A stretch of DNA of 64,000 nt from Streptomyces sp. Tue6028 (lineage in GTDB: Bacteria > Actinomycetota > Actinomycetes > Streptomycetales > Streptomycetaceae), in the NCBI RefSeq assembly GCF_002300165.1, contig NZ_MLCE01000026.1, forward strand, positions 186,001 through 250,000. The letters are read 5' to 3'. Shown here one piece after another: positions 1 through 9,400 of this stretch; positions within the stretch are counted from its first letter, which is position 1, and each line of letters begins with the position of its first letter. Below the pieces are notes generated by a model, which worked only from the letters and a program-made list of their open reading frames with translations, was not told where the DNA came from and did no database searches. A program made the position numbers and the translations under genes.

Positions 1-102
1 GCACAACAGAGCGGGCCGACACCGCGCTCGCCCACCCGGAGGCGGGCGCACCCCTCGGCGACGCGCTCGACGGTGTGCCCCACCAGCGCGCCGGCCACGG
101 TG

Positions 103-158
103 CGGCGTCCATGCCGGTCCCGGACCGGGCGCCCGGTCCGGGACCGGCATGGACGCCG
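103..158. repeat. 56-bp perfect palindrome
   Basis: Two 28-base arms (103-130 and 131-158) are exact reverse complements with no spacer, very GC-rich. The DNA could extrude a cruciform and the RNA would form a very stable hairpin. It lies before the likely start of the rhomboid-like gene, in a frame that stays open to the left window edge. It may be a factor-independent terminator of a gene to the left, or a mobile REP-like element. No T-run follows it, which is normal for Streptomyces terminators. Confidence 0.8.
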
Positions 159-251
159 GCGACGGCATCGGCCTCGGCCCGCGCGGCCGCGGCACCGGCA
201 ATCGGGTCGCCCGAGCCGGACCCATTCGCCCCGCGCCCCCGCGCGGCGCGC

Positions 252-986
252 ATGCGTGCCCCGCGCCTCCGGGGGCTGTTCCCCACGCCCGTCGGAACGC
301 CCTTCACCTTCACGTACGCGGTCGTCCTGGCGGCCGTCTCGGTCGCCGCCGGCCACGCGGACCCCTCCCTCGTGCACGCGCTGCACCAGGGCTCCAGCAC
401 GGACGTGGCCCATCTGGCGGCCCACCCGATGCTCGTGCTGATCGCCAGCGCGCTCTGGATCGCCGGGGGCGTCACCTCCCCGTACGCGATCGGCTTCCTC
501 CTCGTCCTCACCGCACTGGAGCGGCGGACCGGCGGCCTGCGCGCGGCCGGCGTCTTCCTGCTCGGGCACATGGCCGCCACGCTGGCCACCGAGGTGCCCG
601 TCGGTCTCGCGGTCCTGGCCGGCCACCTGCCGGGCAGCTCTCTGCACCGCCTCGACTACGGCATCAGCTTCGGCGTCGCCACGAGCGTCGGCGCGCTCGC
701 CGGACTGCTGTCCCCGTGGCTGCGCCTGCCGCTCCTGACCGGCTTCGGCGCGATGCTCGTCGCGGACCTGATCGCCTTCACCGACCCCATGACCGAATGG
801 GGACACCTGATGGCCCTCGCCGTGGGGATCTCCACGTGGCCCCTGGTGCGGCGCGTGCGGGCGGCACCGTGCGCACCGGAGTCGCCCGGCGCCGCCGACC
901 GCGGCCCTCTCCCCATCGAGGTCCATGGTCCTCGCCCGGCGCCGACCACCGGCTTCACCAGGCATTCCCCGGGCGAACCGCCGTAG
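252..986 (+). CDS. Rhomboid-like integral membrane protein
   Basis: Multi-pass membrane protein of about 244 residues of the rhomboid-like family common in Streptomyces. Hydrophobic segments follow the N-terminal 'FPTPVGTPFTFTYA' stretch, then 'MLVLIASALWIAGG', 'AAGVFLLGHMAATLA', 'LDYGISFGVATSVGAL' and a segment near residue 160. The HxLDYGxSFGxA region is the family's hallmark. I see no clear rhomboid Ser-His catalytic pair, so protease activity is uncertain. The frame is open much further upstream (GTG at 75, ATG at 111, even to the window edge), but that part is low-complexity Ala/Pro and contains the palindrome. I chose ATG 252 because the family's conserved part begins there. No good ribosome site is visible, so the start is uncertain. 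Confidence 0.65.
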   Translation: MRAPRLRGLFPTPVGTPFTFTYAVVLAAVSVAAGHADPSLVHALHQGSSTDVAHLAAHPMLVLIASALWIAGGVTSPYAIGFLLVLTALERRTGGLRAAGVFLLGHMAATLATEVPVGLAVLAGHLPGSSLHRLDYGISFGVATSVGALAGLLSPWLRLPLLTGFGAMLVADLIAFTDPMTEWGHLMALAVGISTWPLVRRVRAAPCAPESPGAADRGPLPIEVHGPRPAPTTGFTRHSPGEPP

Positions 987-1013
987 GCGGACCTCCCGGG
1001 CCGAGCCCGGAAA

Positions 1014-1027
1014 TGAGCGATCGCTCA
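1014..1027. promoter_or_regulatory. 14-bp perfect palindrome upstream of lon
   Basis: TGAGCGATCGCTCA is perfectly self-complementary and sits 41 bases upstream of the HAIR operator of lon. A short GC-rich hairpin (CCGGGC-CGA-GCCCGG, 996-1010) just before it could terminate the rhomboid-like gene. The palindrome is the right size for a dimeric repressor site, but no regulator can be assigned. Confidence 0.4.
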
Positions 1028-1068
1028 CAGCGAACGGAACCCGGGGAACAATCGAAGCGCGCCCAGCA

Positions 1069-1087
1069 TTGAGTCGGCATAGCTCAA
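1069..1087. promoter_or_regulatory. HAIR element (HspR-type operator) of lon
   Basis: TTGAG-N9-CTCAA is the exact core and spacing of HAIR, the HspR-associated inverted repeat (CTTGAGT-N7-ACTCAAG). It ends 22 bases before the lon start codon. HspR, the heat-shock repressor that acts with DnaK, is known to repress lon in Streptomyces, so the site predicts heat-inducible transcription. The outermost bases of the consensus are not conserved. Confidence 0.85.
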
Positions 1088-1109
1088 CTTGACTGCCGAA
1101 GGGGAGATC

Positions 1110-3524
1110 ATGGCTTCGACGTCCACACCGCTCACCTTGCCCGTGCTGCCGCTCGATGACGAGGTCGTGCTGCCCGGAATGGTGGTTCCGCTGGACCTGA
1201 ACGACACCGATGTACGCGCCGCGGTGGAGGCCGCCCAGGCCGCCGCCCGTTCGACGCCCGGCAAGCCGCAGGTGCTGCTGGTTCCACGTATCGACGGGAC
1301 GTACGCGGGCACCGGCGTGCTCGGCACCGTCGAGCAGGTCGGCCGCCTGGCCGACGGCGACCCGGGTGCGCTGATCCGCGGGCGTGGGCGTGTGAAGGTC
1401 GGTGCGGGGACGACGGGCCCCGGTGCCGCACTGTGGGTGGAGGGCACCCGGGTCGACGAGACCTTGCCCGAGCCCCTGCCCGGCCGGGTCGCCGACCTGG
1501 TCAAGGAATACAAGGCCCTCGCCACCAGCTGGCTGCGCAAGCGCGGCGCCTGGCAGGTCGTGGACCGCGTACAGCAGATCGACGATGTTTCCGCCCTTGC
1601 CGACAATTCCGGTTACTCCCCGTTCCTGTCCATCGAACAGAAGGTGGAGCTGCTGGAGACCGCCGACCCGGTCGCCAGGCTGAAGCTGGCCACCGAGCAG
1701 CTCCGCGAGCACCTCGCCGAGCAGGATGTCGCCGAGTCCATCGCCAAGGACGTGCAGGAGGGCGTCGACAAGCAGCAGCGCGAGTTCCTGCTGCGGCGCC
1801 AGCTGGAGGCCGTGCGCAAGGAGCTGCGCGACCTGAAGGGCGAGTCCCCCGAGGACGAGTCCGACGACTACCGCACCCGCGTCGAGGCCGCCGATCTTCC
1901 GGAGAACGTCCGCGAGGCCGCGCTCAAGGAGGTCGAGAAGCTGGAGCGGTCCAGTGATCAGTCGCCCGAGGGCAGCTGGATCAGGACCTGGCTCGACACC
2001 GTCCTCGAGCTGCCGTGGAACGAGCGGACCGAGGACCAGTACGACATCCAGGGCGCGAAGGAGCTGCTGGACGCCGAGCACGCCGGTCTGGAGGACGTGA
2101 AGGAGCGGATCACCGAGTACCTCGCCGTGCGCAAGCGGCGCTCCGAGCGCGGTCTCGGAGTGGTCGGCGGACGTCGCGGCGGTGCCGTGCTCGCCCTCGT
2201 CGGCCCGCCCGGCGTCGGCAAGACCTCGCTCGGCGAGTCCGTCGCGCACGCGATGGGCCGCAAGTTCGTCCGCGTCGCCCTCGGCGGCGTCCGGGACGAG
2301 GCGGAGATCCGCGGCCACCGGCGTACCTACGTCGGAGCGCTGCCCGGCCGTGTCGTCCGTGCCATCAAGGAGGCCGGGTCCATGAACCCGGTGGTCCTGC
2401 TGGACGAGATCGACAAGGTGGGCTCGGACTTCCGCGGCGACCCGGCCGCGGCCCTGCTCGAAGTGCTCGACCCGGCACAGAACCACACCTTCCGCGACCA
2501 CTACCTGGAGGTCGAACTCGACCTCAGCGACGTGGTGTTCCTGGCCACGGCCAACGTGCTCGAAGCCATCCCGGAGGCCCTGCTCGACCGTATGGAGCTG
2601 GTCCGTCTCGACGGCTACACCGAGGACGAGAAGGTCGTCATCGCCCGGGACCACCTGCTCCCGCGTCAGCTGGAGCGGGCCGGTCTCAAGCCGGACGAGG
2701 TCAACCTCGACGAGGGTGCGCTGCGCAAGCTGGCCGGCGAGTACACGCGGGAAGCGGGCGTGCGCAACATGGAGCGGGCCGTCGCGCGACTGCTGCGCAA
2801 GGTCGCGGCCCAGCACGAACTGGGTGAGCGTGAGCTGCCGTTCACAGTGACCGAGGCGGACCTGCGCGGTCTCATCGGACGGCCGCACCACGTGCCCGAG
2901 TCCGCTCAGGACCCGGCCGAGCGCCGCACCGCGGTGCCCGGCGTGGCGACCGGTCTGGCCGTCACGGGCGCCGGCGGCGACGTGCTCTTCGTGGAGGCGT
3001 CGCTCGCCGACCCGGAGACGGGCGCGGCCGGACTGACCCTGACCGGTCAGCTGGGCGACGTGATGAAGGAGTCGGCGCAGATCGCGCTGTCCTTCCTGCG
3101 CAGCCACGGCGCCGAGCTGGAGCTGCCGGTCGGCGACCTGAAGGACCGGGGTGTGCACATCCACTTCCCGGCGGGTGCGGTCCCCAAGGACGGGCCGAGC
3201 GCGGGCGTCACCATGACGACGGCGCTGGCGTCCCTCCTGTCGGGCCGGCTGGTCCGCACGGACGTGGCGATGACCGGTGAGGTCTCCCTGACCGGGCGGG
3301 TGCTGCCGATCGGCGGCGTGAAGCAGAAGCTGCTCGCCGCGCACCGGGCGGGTGTCACCACGGTGATCATCCCGAAGCGCAACGAGGCCGACCTGGACGA
3401 CGTCCCGGCCGAGGTCCTGGAGAAGCTCGACGTCCACGCCGTCACGGACGTCCGCCAGGTCCTCGAACTGGCCCTCGCCCCGGCGACGAACGGCGCGAGC
3501 CCGCGGGTACCGCTCGCGGCATGA
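1110..3524 (+). CDS. lon: ATP-dependent Lon protease
   Basis: Cytoplasmic AAA+ serine protease that degrades misfolded and regulatory proteins. The 804-residue length is normal for LonA. An N-terminal substrate-binding domain (about 1-200) and coiled-coil linker are followed by the AAA+ module, with Walker A 'GPPGVGKTS' near residue 365, Walker B 'VVLLDEIDK', and sensor and arginine-finger regions. The C-terminal protease domain has 'KDGPSAG' with the catalytic serine near residue 697 and the partner lysine in 'GGVKQKL' near residue 740. ATG 1110 is preferred over the upstream TTG at 1089 because AAGGGGAG (1099-1106) sits just before it. A HAIR operator lies immediately upstream, and a strong terminator follows. 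Confidence 0.98.
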   Translation: MASTSTPLTLPVLPLDDEVVLPGMVVPLDLNDTDVRAAVEAAQAAARSTPGKPQVLLVPRIDGTYAGTGVLGTVEQVGRLADGDPGALIRGRGRVKVGAGTTGPGAALWVEGTRVDETLPEPLPGRVADLVKEYKALATSWLRKRGAWQVVDRVQQIDDVSALADNSGYSPFLSIEQKVELLETADPVARLKLATEQLREHLAEQDVAESIAKDVQEGVDKQQREFLLRRQLEAVRKELRDLKGESPEDESDDYRTRVEAADLPENVREAALKEVEKLERSSDQSPEGSWIRTWLDTVLELPWNERTEDQYDIQGAKELLDAEHAGLEDVKERITEYLAVRKRRSERGLGVVGGRRGGAVLALVGPPGVGKTSLGESVAHAMGRKFVRVALGGVRDEAEIRGHRRTYVGALPGRVVRAIKEAGSMNPVVLLDEIDKVGSDFRGDPAAALLEVLDPAQNHTFRDHYLEVELDLSDVVFLATANVLEAIPEALLDRMELVRLDGYTEDEKVVIARDHLLPRQLERAGLKPDEVNLDEGALRKLAGEYTREAGVRNMERAVARLLRKVAAQHELGERELPFTVTEADLRGLIGRPHHVPESAQDPAERRTAVPGVATGLAVTGAGGDVLFVEASLADPETGAAGLTLTGQLGDVMKESAQIALSFLRSHGAELELPVGDLKDRGVHIHFPAGAVPKDGPSAGVTMTTALASLLSGRLVRTDVAMTGEVSLTGRVLPIGGVKQKLLAAHRAGVTTVIIPKRNEADLDDVPAEVLEKLDVHAVTDVRQVLELALAPATNGASPRVPLAA

Positions 3525-3576
3525 CCCCGGAGGCACCGGTGGTGGCGTGACGGCCGCCGCCGGTGCGTCCGGTACG

Positions 3577-3612
3577 GGAAGGCCCGGGTCCGTGAGGGAG
3601 CCCGGGCCTTCC
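3577..3612. terminator. Terminator between lon and the GH25 gene
   Basis: Perfect 12-base arms (GGAAGGCCCGGG at 3577-3588, complement at 3601-3612) around a 12-base loop. It lies between convergent genes and probably stops transcription from both sides. Confidence 0.85.
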
Positions 3613-3630
3613 TCATGTCCGCCCGCGGTG

Positions 3631-4449
3631 TCAGCCGTTGGCGAGTGCCTGCACCCGGTCGAGGGCTCCGTTGAACTTGTCGTGGTCGCCCACCGTCGGT
3701 CCGGACGACGTGTACTGCCACATCGTGTAGTAGGACCAGCCGGCCGGCAGGGTGCCCGGGGCGGAGGCGTAGCGGGCGATCCACAGCGGGTTGGCCGAGG
3801 CGAAGCCGCCGTAGTTGCCGGTGCAGTCGACCCACCAGCTGGTGGCCGTGTAGATCACGGCGTCCCGGCCGGTGCGGGCCTTGTACTGGGCGAGGAAGCT
3901 GCTGATCCAGCTGACCATCGCGCTCTGCGTCTTGCCGTAGCAGGCGGCGCCGTACGGGTTCCACTCGATGTCGAGGACACCGGGGAGCGTCTTGCCGTCA
4001 CGGGACCAGCCGCCGCCGTGGTCGACGAAGTAGTTGGCCTGTGTGGCGCCGGTCGTCGTGTCGGGCGTCGCGAAGTGGTACGCGCCGCGGATCATGCCGA
4101 TGTTGTACGAGCCGTTGTACTGCTGGGCGAAGTACGGGTTCGTGTAGTACGTCCCCTCGGTCGCCTTGGTGTAGGCCCACTTGACCCCGCTGTTCCACAG
4201 GGTCGACCAGGCGACGTTGCCCTGGTGGCCGGAGACGTCGACGCCTTCGGTCTGGGTGGCGTCGCCGCTGTTGGGGGTGCCGCCCTGGCCGTCGTGCGCG
4301 ACGACACCCATGCCCATACGGGCGGTGCCCCGCGCCGGGGTGTCGGCGGCGGACGAGGGGAGTGTGCTGAGCGAGGAGAACGCGGCGAGCAGGATTCCTA
4401 CCGCGAGCAGACGCAGGCGGTGGGCCGTTCCGGATCTGTGCACGGGCAT
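3631..4449 (-). CDS. Secreted GH25 muramidase (lysozyme)
   Basis: A 272-residue secreted glycoside hydrolase family 25 enzyme that cleaves the N-acetylmuramic acid-N-acetylglucosamine bond of peptidoglycan. The start at 4449 has GGAGG seven bases before it and gives a typical Sec signal (basic 'HRSGTAHRLRLL', hydrophobic core, cut near 'PSSAAD'). An upstream in-frame start would add 37 residues of no obvious function. The catalytic core shows 'GVDVSGHQG', 'WAYTKATEGT', 'GAYHFA', the acidic pair in 'VLDIEWN', and 'WIARYA' near the C-terminus. No separate cell-wall-binding domain is seen. The likely role is wall turnover or attack on competitors' walls. Confidence 0.93.
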   Translation of the reverse strand: MPVHRSGTAHRLRLLAVGILLAAFSSLSTLPSSAADTPARGTARMGMGVVAHDGQGGTPNSGDATQTEGVDVSGHQGNVAWSTLWNSGVKWAYTKATEGTYYTNPYFAQQYNGSYNIGMIRGAYHFATPDTTTGATQANYFVDHGGGWSRDGKTLPGVLDIEWNPYGAACYGKTQSAMVSWISSFLAQYKARTGRDAVIYTATSWWVDCTGNYGGFASANPLWIARYASAPGTLPAGWSYYTMWQYTSSGPTVGDHDKFNGALDRVQALANG

Positions 4450-4724
4450 GTGCGTGCCTCCGAAGGGCTCGGTGGAGCTCGGTGGGGGGAGTGCGCGGGC
4501 ATGCGCGCCGCCGTGGAACTGGGGAGTCAGGTCTTCGTCGACCCGGAATGGCGTGCGCATGCCAGTAAGTGCCTGATAAAGAAGCTACGCACGTAGAGCG
4601 CGGCGTGGGAAGAGGGGTCGGAGGCTGCCGTTGGTCTACGCCTGCGAAATACTGACGGAGCTGCGGCAATGGCGAGTTCTGGCGGAAACTTTCAGGATCG
4701 GGAAACCGGGTCAGGGGTGCTGAC

Positions 4725-5219
4725 GTGCACGACAACGGAAACGGCGGCGGGCAGCGTGTCGAATCCGCGACGTCGGGAAGTGGTGTGGACCAGGAATTCC
4801 CGGCACTGGAACGCGAGTTGACGGTGTTCCTGCGGCGTGCCCGCGCCTCCTCCGGCGAGATGGCCCGGGAGGTCCATCCCGACCTGGAGTCCTCGGCGTA
4901 CGGGCTGCTCTTCCGGCTGGAGGAGTGTGGCCGGCAGCGCGCCACGGAACTCGCCGCGTACATCGGCGTGGGCAAGGCCACGATGTCGCGGCAGCTCCGG
5001 GCCCTCGAAGACCTCGGCCTGGTCGGCCGCGAGCCGGACCCCGCCGACGGCCGCGCCTGGCTCGTCCACCTCACCGAAGAGGGGCGGGAACGCTTCCGCA
5101 AGGTCCGCGAGGCCCGCCGGGCGCGCTACGTCCGCCAGCTCGCGGACTGGGACCCCCGCGAGGTCGCCGAACTCGCCCGTCTGCTGCACCAGCTGAACAC
5201 GGGCATGGAACAGCGCTAG
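4725..5219 (+). CDS. MarR-family transcriptional regulator
   Basis: A 164-residue winged-helix regulator. After a Gly-rich tail (1-22), residues about 25-150 fit MarR: a dimerisation helix, the recognition helix in 'YIGVGKATMSRQLRALEDLGLV', and the wing at 'REPDPADGRAWLVHLTEEG'. The GTG start is preceded by AGGGG. It is divergent from the GH25 gene and convergent with the PP2C-like gene. No palindromic operator was obvious in the 275-bp divergent gap, so its target is unknown. Confidence 0.9.
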   Translation: MHDNGNGGGQRVESATSGSGVDQEFPALERELTVFLRRARASSGEMAREVHPDLESSAYGLLFRLEECGRQRATELAAYIGVGKATMSRQLRALEDLGLVGREPDPADGRAWLVHLTEEGRERFRKVREARRARYVRQLADWDPREVAELARLLHQLNTGMEQR

Positions 5220-5292
5220 CGGGCGTCGTTCGGGTCGGCCCGGACCTCCCCGCCGGGCCCCGCACCCCGCCCGCGCCCCAGCCGGGCCCCGC

Positions 5293-6081
5293 TCACAGCT
5301 CCACGTACACGACCGTCGCGTCGTCGTGCGTCTTGCTCCGGCGCAGATGCACCCGCTCCTCCGCGTCCGCGGCCTCCAGGGCCCGTACACGGTCGACGAG
5401 CGCCTGTGCGCCCTCCTTCCGCACGAGGCCGAGCAGTTCGGACCAGCCGCCCGCGCGGAACTTCTCCGTCCAGCGGGTGGCGCCGTCCGTGAGCGCGGCC
5501 AGGGCGCGGACGGAGTCCCGCGGCAGTGTGCCCGTCACCGCGCGGGAGGCCACCGAAGGATCCGCCGCCGCCGTGAAGAAGCCGTCCTCCTTGTTGCGCA
5601 CGGTCGCGTCGGCGACGGCGTCCGTGGCGAGGGAGGCGCGCGGCAGGCGCGACAACCGGTCGTCCAGCAGCGCCGTCACCTCGCCGGTGGGGGACTCCAC
5701 CAGCAGGGCCGAGTCCGAGAGGACCAGGTACTCCACCTCGGTCGGGGACCACCGGGCGAGGACCACGGTTGCCTGGGGCGTGCGCGGGTGAGAAAGGTCA
5801 CATGTGTCGGCATGGGTCTCGGCCACCCTCGTGATGGCACGCGAAAGGATCTCGGTCAGCGTCAAATCCCTGAGCGAAACGGACAGTTCGGTCAGGGCGC
5901 CGCCGAGCCGGGCGGAGAACCAGGAGACGGAATGCAGACAGCCGTACTCCCCCTGGGGAGGTGTCACCCCGTCGAGGACGACCAGTGAACCCCCTTGTCC
6001 CGAGGCGGGAAGTCCGACCGATGCGAAGTCCTCATTGGGGCGGCCCGGGGCGCCCGCTTCCGAGACGAGTTCAGTGCGCAT
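5293..6081 (-). CDS. PP2C-type protein phosphatase domain protein
   Basis: A 262-residue soluble protein with the metal-binding pattern of PP2C-family serine/threonine phosphatases: 'GRPNEDFA' near the N-terminus, 'LVVLDGVTPP' near residue 35, 'ALTDGATRW' in the second half, and 'THDDATVVYVEL' at the C-terminus. The second motif reads DGV and not the usual DGMGG, so activity may be weakened. The start at 6081 is the first methionine before the conserved region; a longer frame to 6255 adds unconserved sequence. It is transcribed divergently from the conservon kinase 355 bp away. Confidence 0.8.
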   Translation of the reverse strand: MRTELVSEAGAPGRPNEDFASVGLPASGQGGSLVVLDGVTPPQGEYGCLHSVSWFSARLGGALTELSVSLRDLTLTEILSRAITRVAETHADTCDLSHPRTPQATVVLARWSPTEVEYLVLSDSALLVESPTGEVTALLDDRLSRLPRASLATDAVADATVRNKEDGFFTAAADPSVASRAVTGTLPRDSVRALAALTDGATRWTEKFRAGGWSELLGLVRKEGAQALVDRVRALEAADAEERVHLRRSKTHDDATVVYVEL

Positions 6082-6436
6082 CCAGCCAGTCTGCACGAGC
6101 CCTTCACAAGGCCCACGAAAGGGCGACATCGGTTGCCGAACACCTGCGGACCAGCAGCTCAGGCGCCGGGTTTGGCATGGAATGATCGACTCCGGGAATG
6201 CGTGGCGGCGAATACTGCCAAAGGGCGTCGCCGACGTCCAACCGGCCCGCCGCACGGGGCGTCGGCGGGCGCCGGAGGAACTTGCCCGCCAACTCCCGTC
6301 CGGGGTTCACTCCTTCGAGTGGCGGGTCAGATGATGCGGGACCACTGCCCACCGGCACTGGGAGGGTCGGGGCCGTACCGGGCGGACGCCGCAGTTGACG
6401 GGATGTCACCCGGGCCCATGGGTTAACGAGTCAGGA
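6082..6436. other. Divergent intergenic region, PP2C-like/conservon
   Basis: This 355-bp gap must hold the promoters of the PP2C-like gene (leftward) and the conservon (rightward). I see no convincing small ORF, no strong dyad and no clear -35/-10 pair. A TTG at 6395 could extend the kinase frame but has no ribosome site. Confidence 0.5.
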
Positions 6437-9400
6437 ATGCGAGCACCGGTGCAGAAGACGCGGCCGAGGCGCACAGGCAAGCAGACGGCCACCGGGCCCT
6501 CCGGGCCCTCGGGCCCCTTGGCAGGGGCCGCCACCGGCGACGGCGCCGACACGGCGGGCCGGGGGAGGCGCGCCCACGTACGCAACCGGCTGATCGTCGC
6601 CGTGGCGGTCGTCGCGGCTGCCATCGCCGGCGCGGGAGCCCCGACCGTGCTCGCCGCCTCCGAGCAACTGAACGACTCCCAGAACCTCGTGACGCTCGCC
6701 CAGCGGACCCAGCAGGCGCTGACTCTCGCGCACTCGCTGGCCGACGAGCGCGACGAGGTCACGTCCTACGTCGCCGCGGGCCGGCCGAAGGACAAGGCAC
6801 CCTCGGAGCAGCGCAGCGCCCGGGTCGACCGGCAGGTCGAGGAGCTGCGGGCGGACGAGGACGCCCCCGCGACCCTCCTGAAGGACCTCGACGGCATCTC
6901 TGCCCTGCGCAGGTCCGCGCTCACCGGCAAGAGCACCGCCCTCGAGGCGCACCAGGCGTACTCCGCCGCCATCACCGAACTCCACGCCCTCGCCGAGGAC
7001 CTGGCCGACCAGCTGCCGCCCCGCGCGGGCTCCGGCGCGCACGCCCTCGCCGAACTCGACTCCGCGGTCCAGCAGTCCGCCGCCGCCCGGGGCCTGCTCC
7101 TCGCGGCGCTCGCCGTCCCGCGCTCCACGCAGACGGTCATCGACCCGGCCACCGGTCTGCCGACCACGACCAGCAGTTCGTCCGCCGCCGACACCAAGCT
7201 GCGGGACGCGCTGAGCACGGCGGCCCAGCAGGCCCGCCTCCGCTCGGACGCGGCCCTCGCGGACTTCCGGGAGACGGCGCCGAAGAGCGCCAAGGCCTCC
7301 TACGACTCCACGGTCACCGGACCCGACGTCGGCACCGCCGACCGGTACCTCGCGCGCCTGACCGACCAGCCGACGCTCGCCGGCGCCGAACTCGACACGT
7401 CCGTGAAGAAGCTGGACGCCGCGCTGTCCGCCCGTATCGAGCTGATGCGCGGCGCGGAGGCCTCCCTCAACGAGCACCGCACCGAGGACCTCGAACAGCT
7501 GCGTGACGACGACGTCACCGCGCTGGAGATCCGTATCGCGGTGATCGGCACGCTGCTGCTCGTCGCGGTCGGCGTCTCGATGGCCATGGCCCGCTCGCTC
7601 ACCCGCCCGCTGGCCGTGCTGCGCCTGGGCTCCGCCCGTCTCGCCGCCGACCCCGGAACCGAGGAACCGGTCAAGTTCACCGGCCGCAACGACGAGTTCG
7701 CCCAGGTGGTCCGCTCCGTCAACGCGCTGCACGGGCACGCGGCCGGACTCCACGAGCGGCTCGCCACCCTCGAGGGCGATCGCAAGCACCTCATCGGCCA
7801 GCGCCAGCTGATGGCCGACGAACGCGACCGGCTGCGCGGCGAACTCGCTGAGGCCGCCACCCACCTGGAGCAGGTGCGCGGCACCATCCACGGCACCTTC
7901 GTCAACCTCGCGCTGCGCACGCTCGGCCTCGTCGAGCGTCAACTCGGCGTCATCGAGGGTCTGGAGGACCGCGAGCAGGACCCGGACCGCCTCTCCACGC
8001 TCTTCAAGCTGGACCACTTCGCCACCGTCATGCGGCGGCACAGCGAGAACCTGCTGGTCCTCGCGGGCGCCGAGCACGTCCAGCACCACGCGGGCCCGGT
8101 CCCGCTCGTCGATGTCGTCCGTGCCGCGGTCAGCGAGATCGAGCGCTACGAGCGGGTCCGGATCGCCGCGCTGCCGCCGCACGCCCACATCGCCGGTTTC
8201 GCCGCCGACGACATGAGCCACCTGCTGGCCGAACTCCTGGAGAACGCCACGTCGTTCACGCCGCCCGACCTCCCCGTCGAGGTCTCCGGCTGGCTCCTGG
8301 AGAGCGGCGAGGTGATGCTCTCCGTGCAGGACGAGGGCATCGGCATGACGTCGGAGCGGATGACCCAGCTCAACGACCGCCTCGCCGCCTTCGACCCCGA
8401 GGACACGTACGACCAGGAGAGCGGCGAGGGCCTCGGCCTCGGCCTGTACGTGGTGGCGCGGCTCGCGCACCGGCACGGTGTGCGCGTGCAGCTGCGTGAG
8501 CAGAAGCAAGGCGGCGTCGCCGCCGTGGTCGTCCTCCCGAAGGCGCTGCTCGCCGCCGCGCCCTCCGCGGCCGTCCCCACGACCGCGCGGCACGTCGGGG
8601 GCGCGCCCTCGGTGACCCTCCCCGGAGCGGACGCCGAGGCCAACTCCAACGTCCTGCGCGGGCGTGCGGCGCTCACCGCCTCGGACCCCGCCGGGGACGA
8701 GGACCCGCTGATCGCCGCGGCCCAGGCGGCCGTCCGCGAGGCCGACACCGAACCCCGGCCCGAAGACACCGATCAGTCTCAGGGCACCGATCTGCCTCAG
8801 GGCACCGGCCGGTCGCAGGACATCGACCTGTCTCAGGGCACCGGCCGGTCGCAGGACGTCGTCGCGTCGGAGCCGGAGCGGACGCCGGAGCCGGAACAGG
8901 CGCCCGAGGCGCCGGCCGCCGCCGAGCCGCACCGCGTGCCCGGACCCCGGCGCGAGGCCGAGCCCCGGACCGCGCCCGAGGCGGACTTCGCGGACACGTC
9001 GGCACCCGAGACCACGATGGAGCTCCTGCTCCCGTTCCCGCCGGCCGAACCGGCGGCGCCGGAACCGGCTACGTCCGGACCGGCCACGTCCGGACCGGCC
9101 ACGTCCGGACCGGCCACGTCCGGACCGGCCACGCCCGGGACCGGAGCGCCCGAGACCGCGGCCCCCGCGCCGGAATCCGGCCCGGTGGCACCCGAGTCGG
9201 AGCCGGCGTTCGAGCCCCGGGCTGAGACCTCCCGGACCACGGGAACGGCTCCCCGGTTCTCCGGACCCGCCGCCGGCCCGGCCCAGGACGCGGACGGAGC
9301 CGCCGAGGCGGCCCCCGATCCGTACGCCATAGGCCCGGACACCCATGAGCGGGTGCCGGACGAGACTCCGCGGATCACCGACAAGGGCCTGCCCAAGCGG

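Noticed and set aside
6395..6436. TTG start extending the conservon kinase by 14 residues
   Set aside because: No Shine-Dalgarno sequence; ATG 6437 begins the family-like basic N-terminus.
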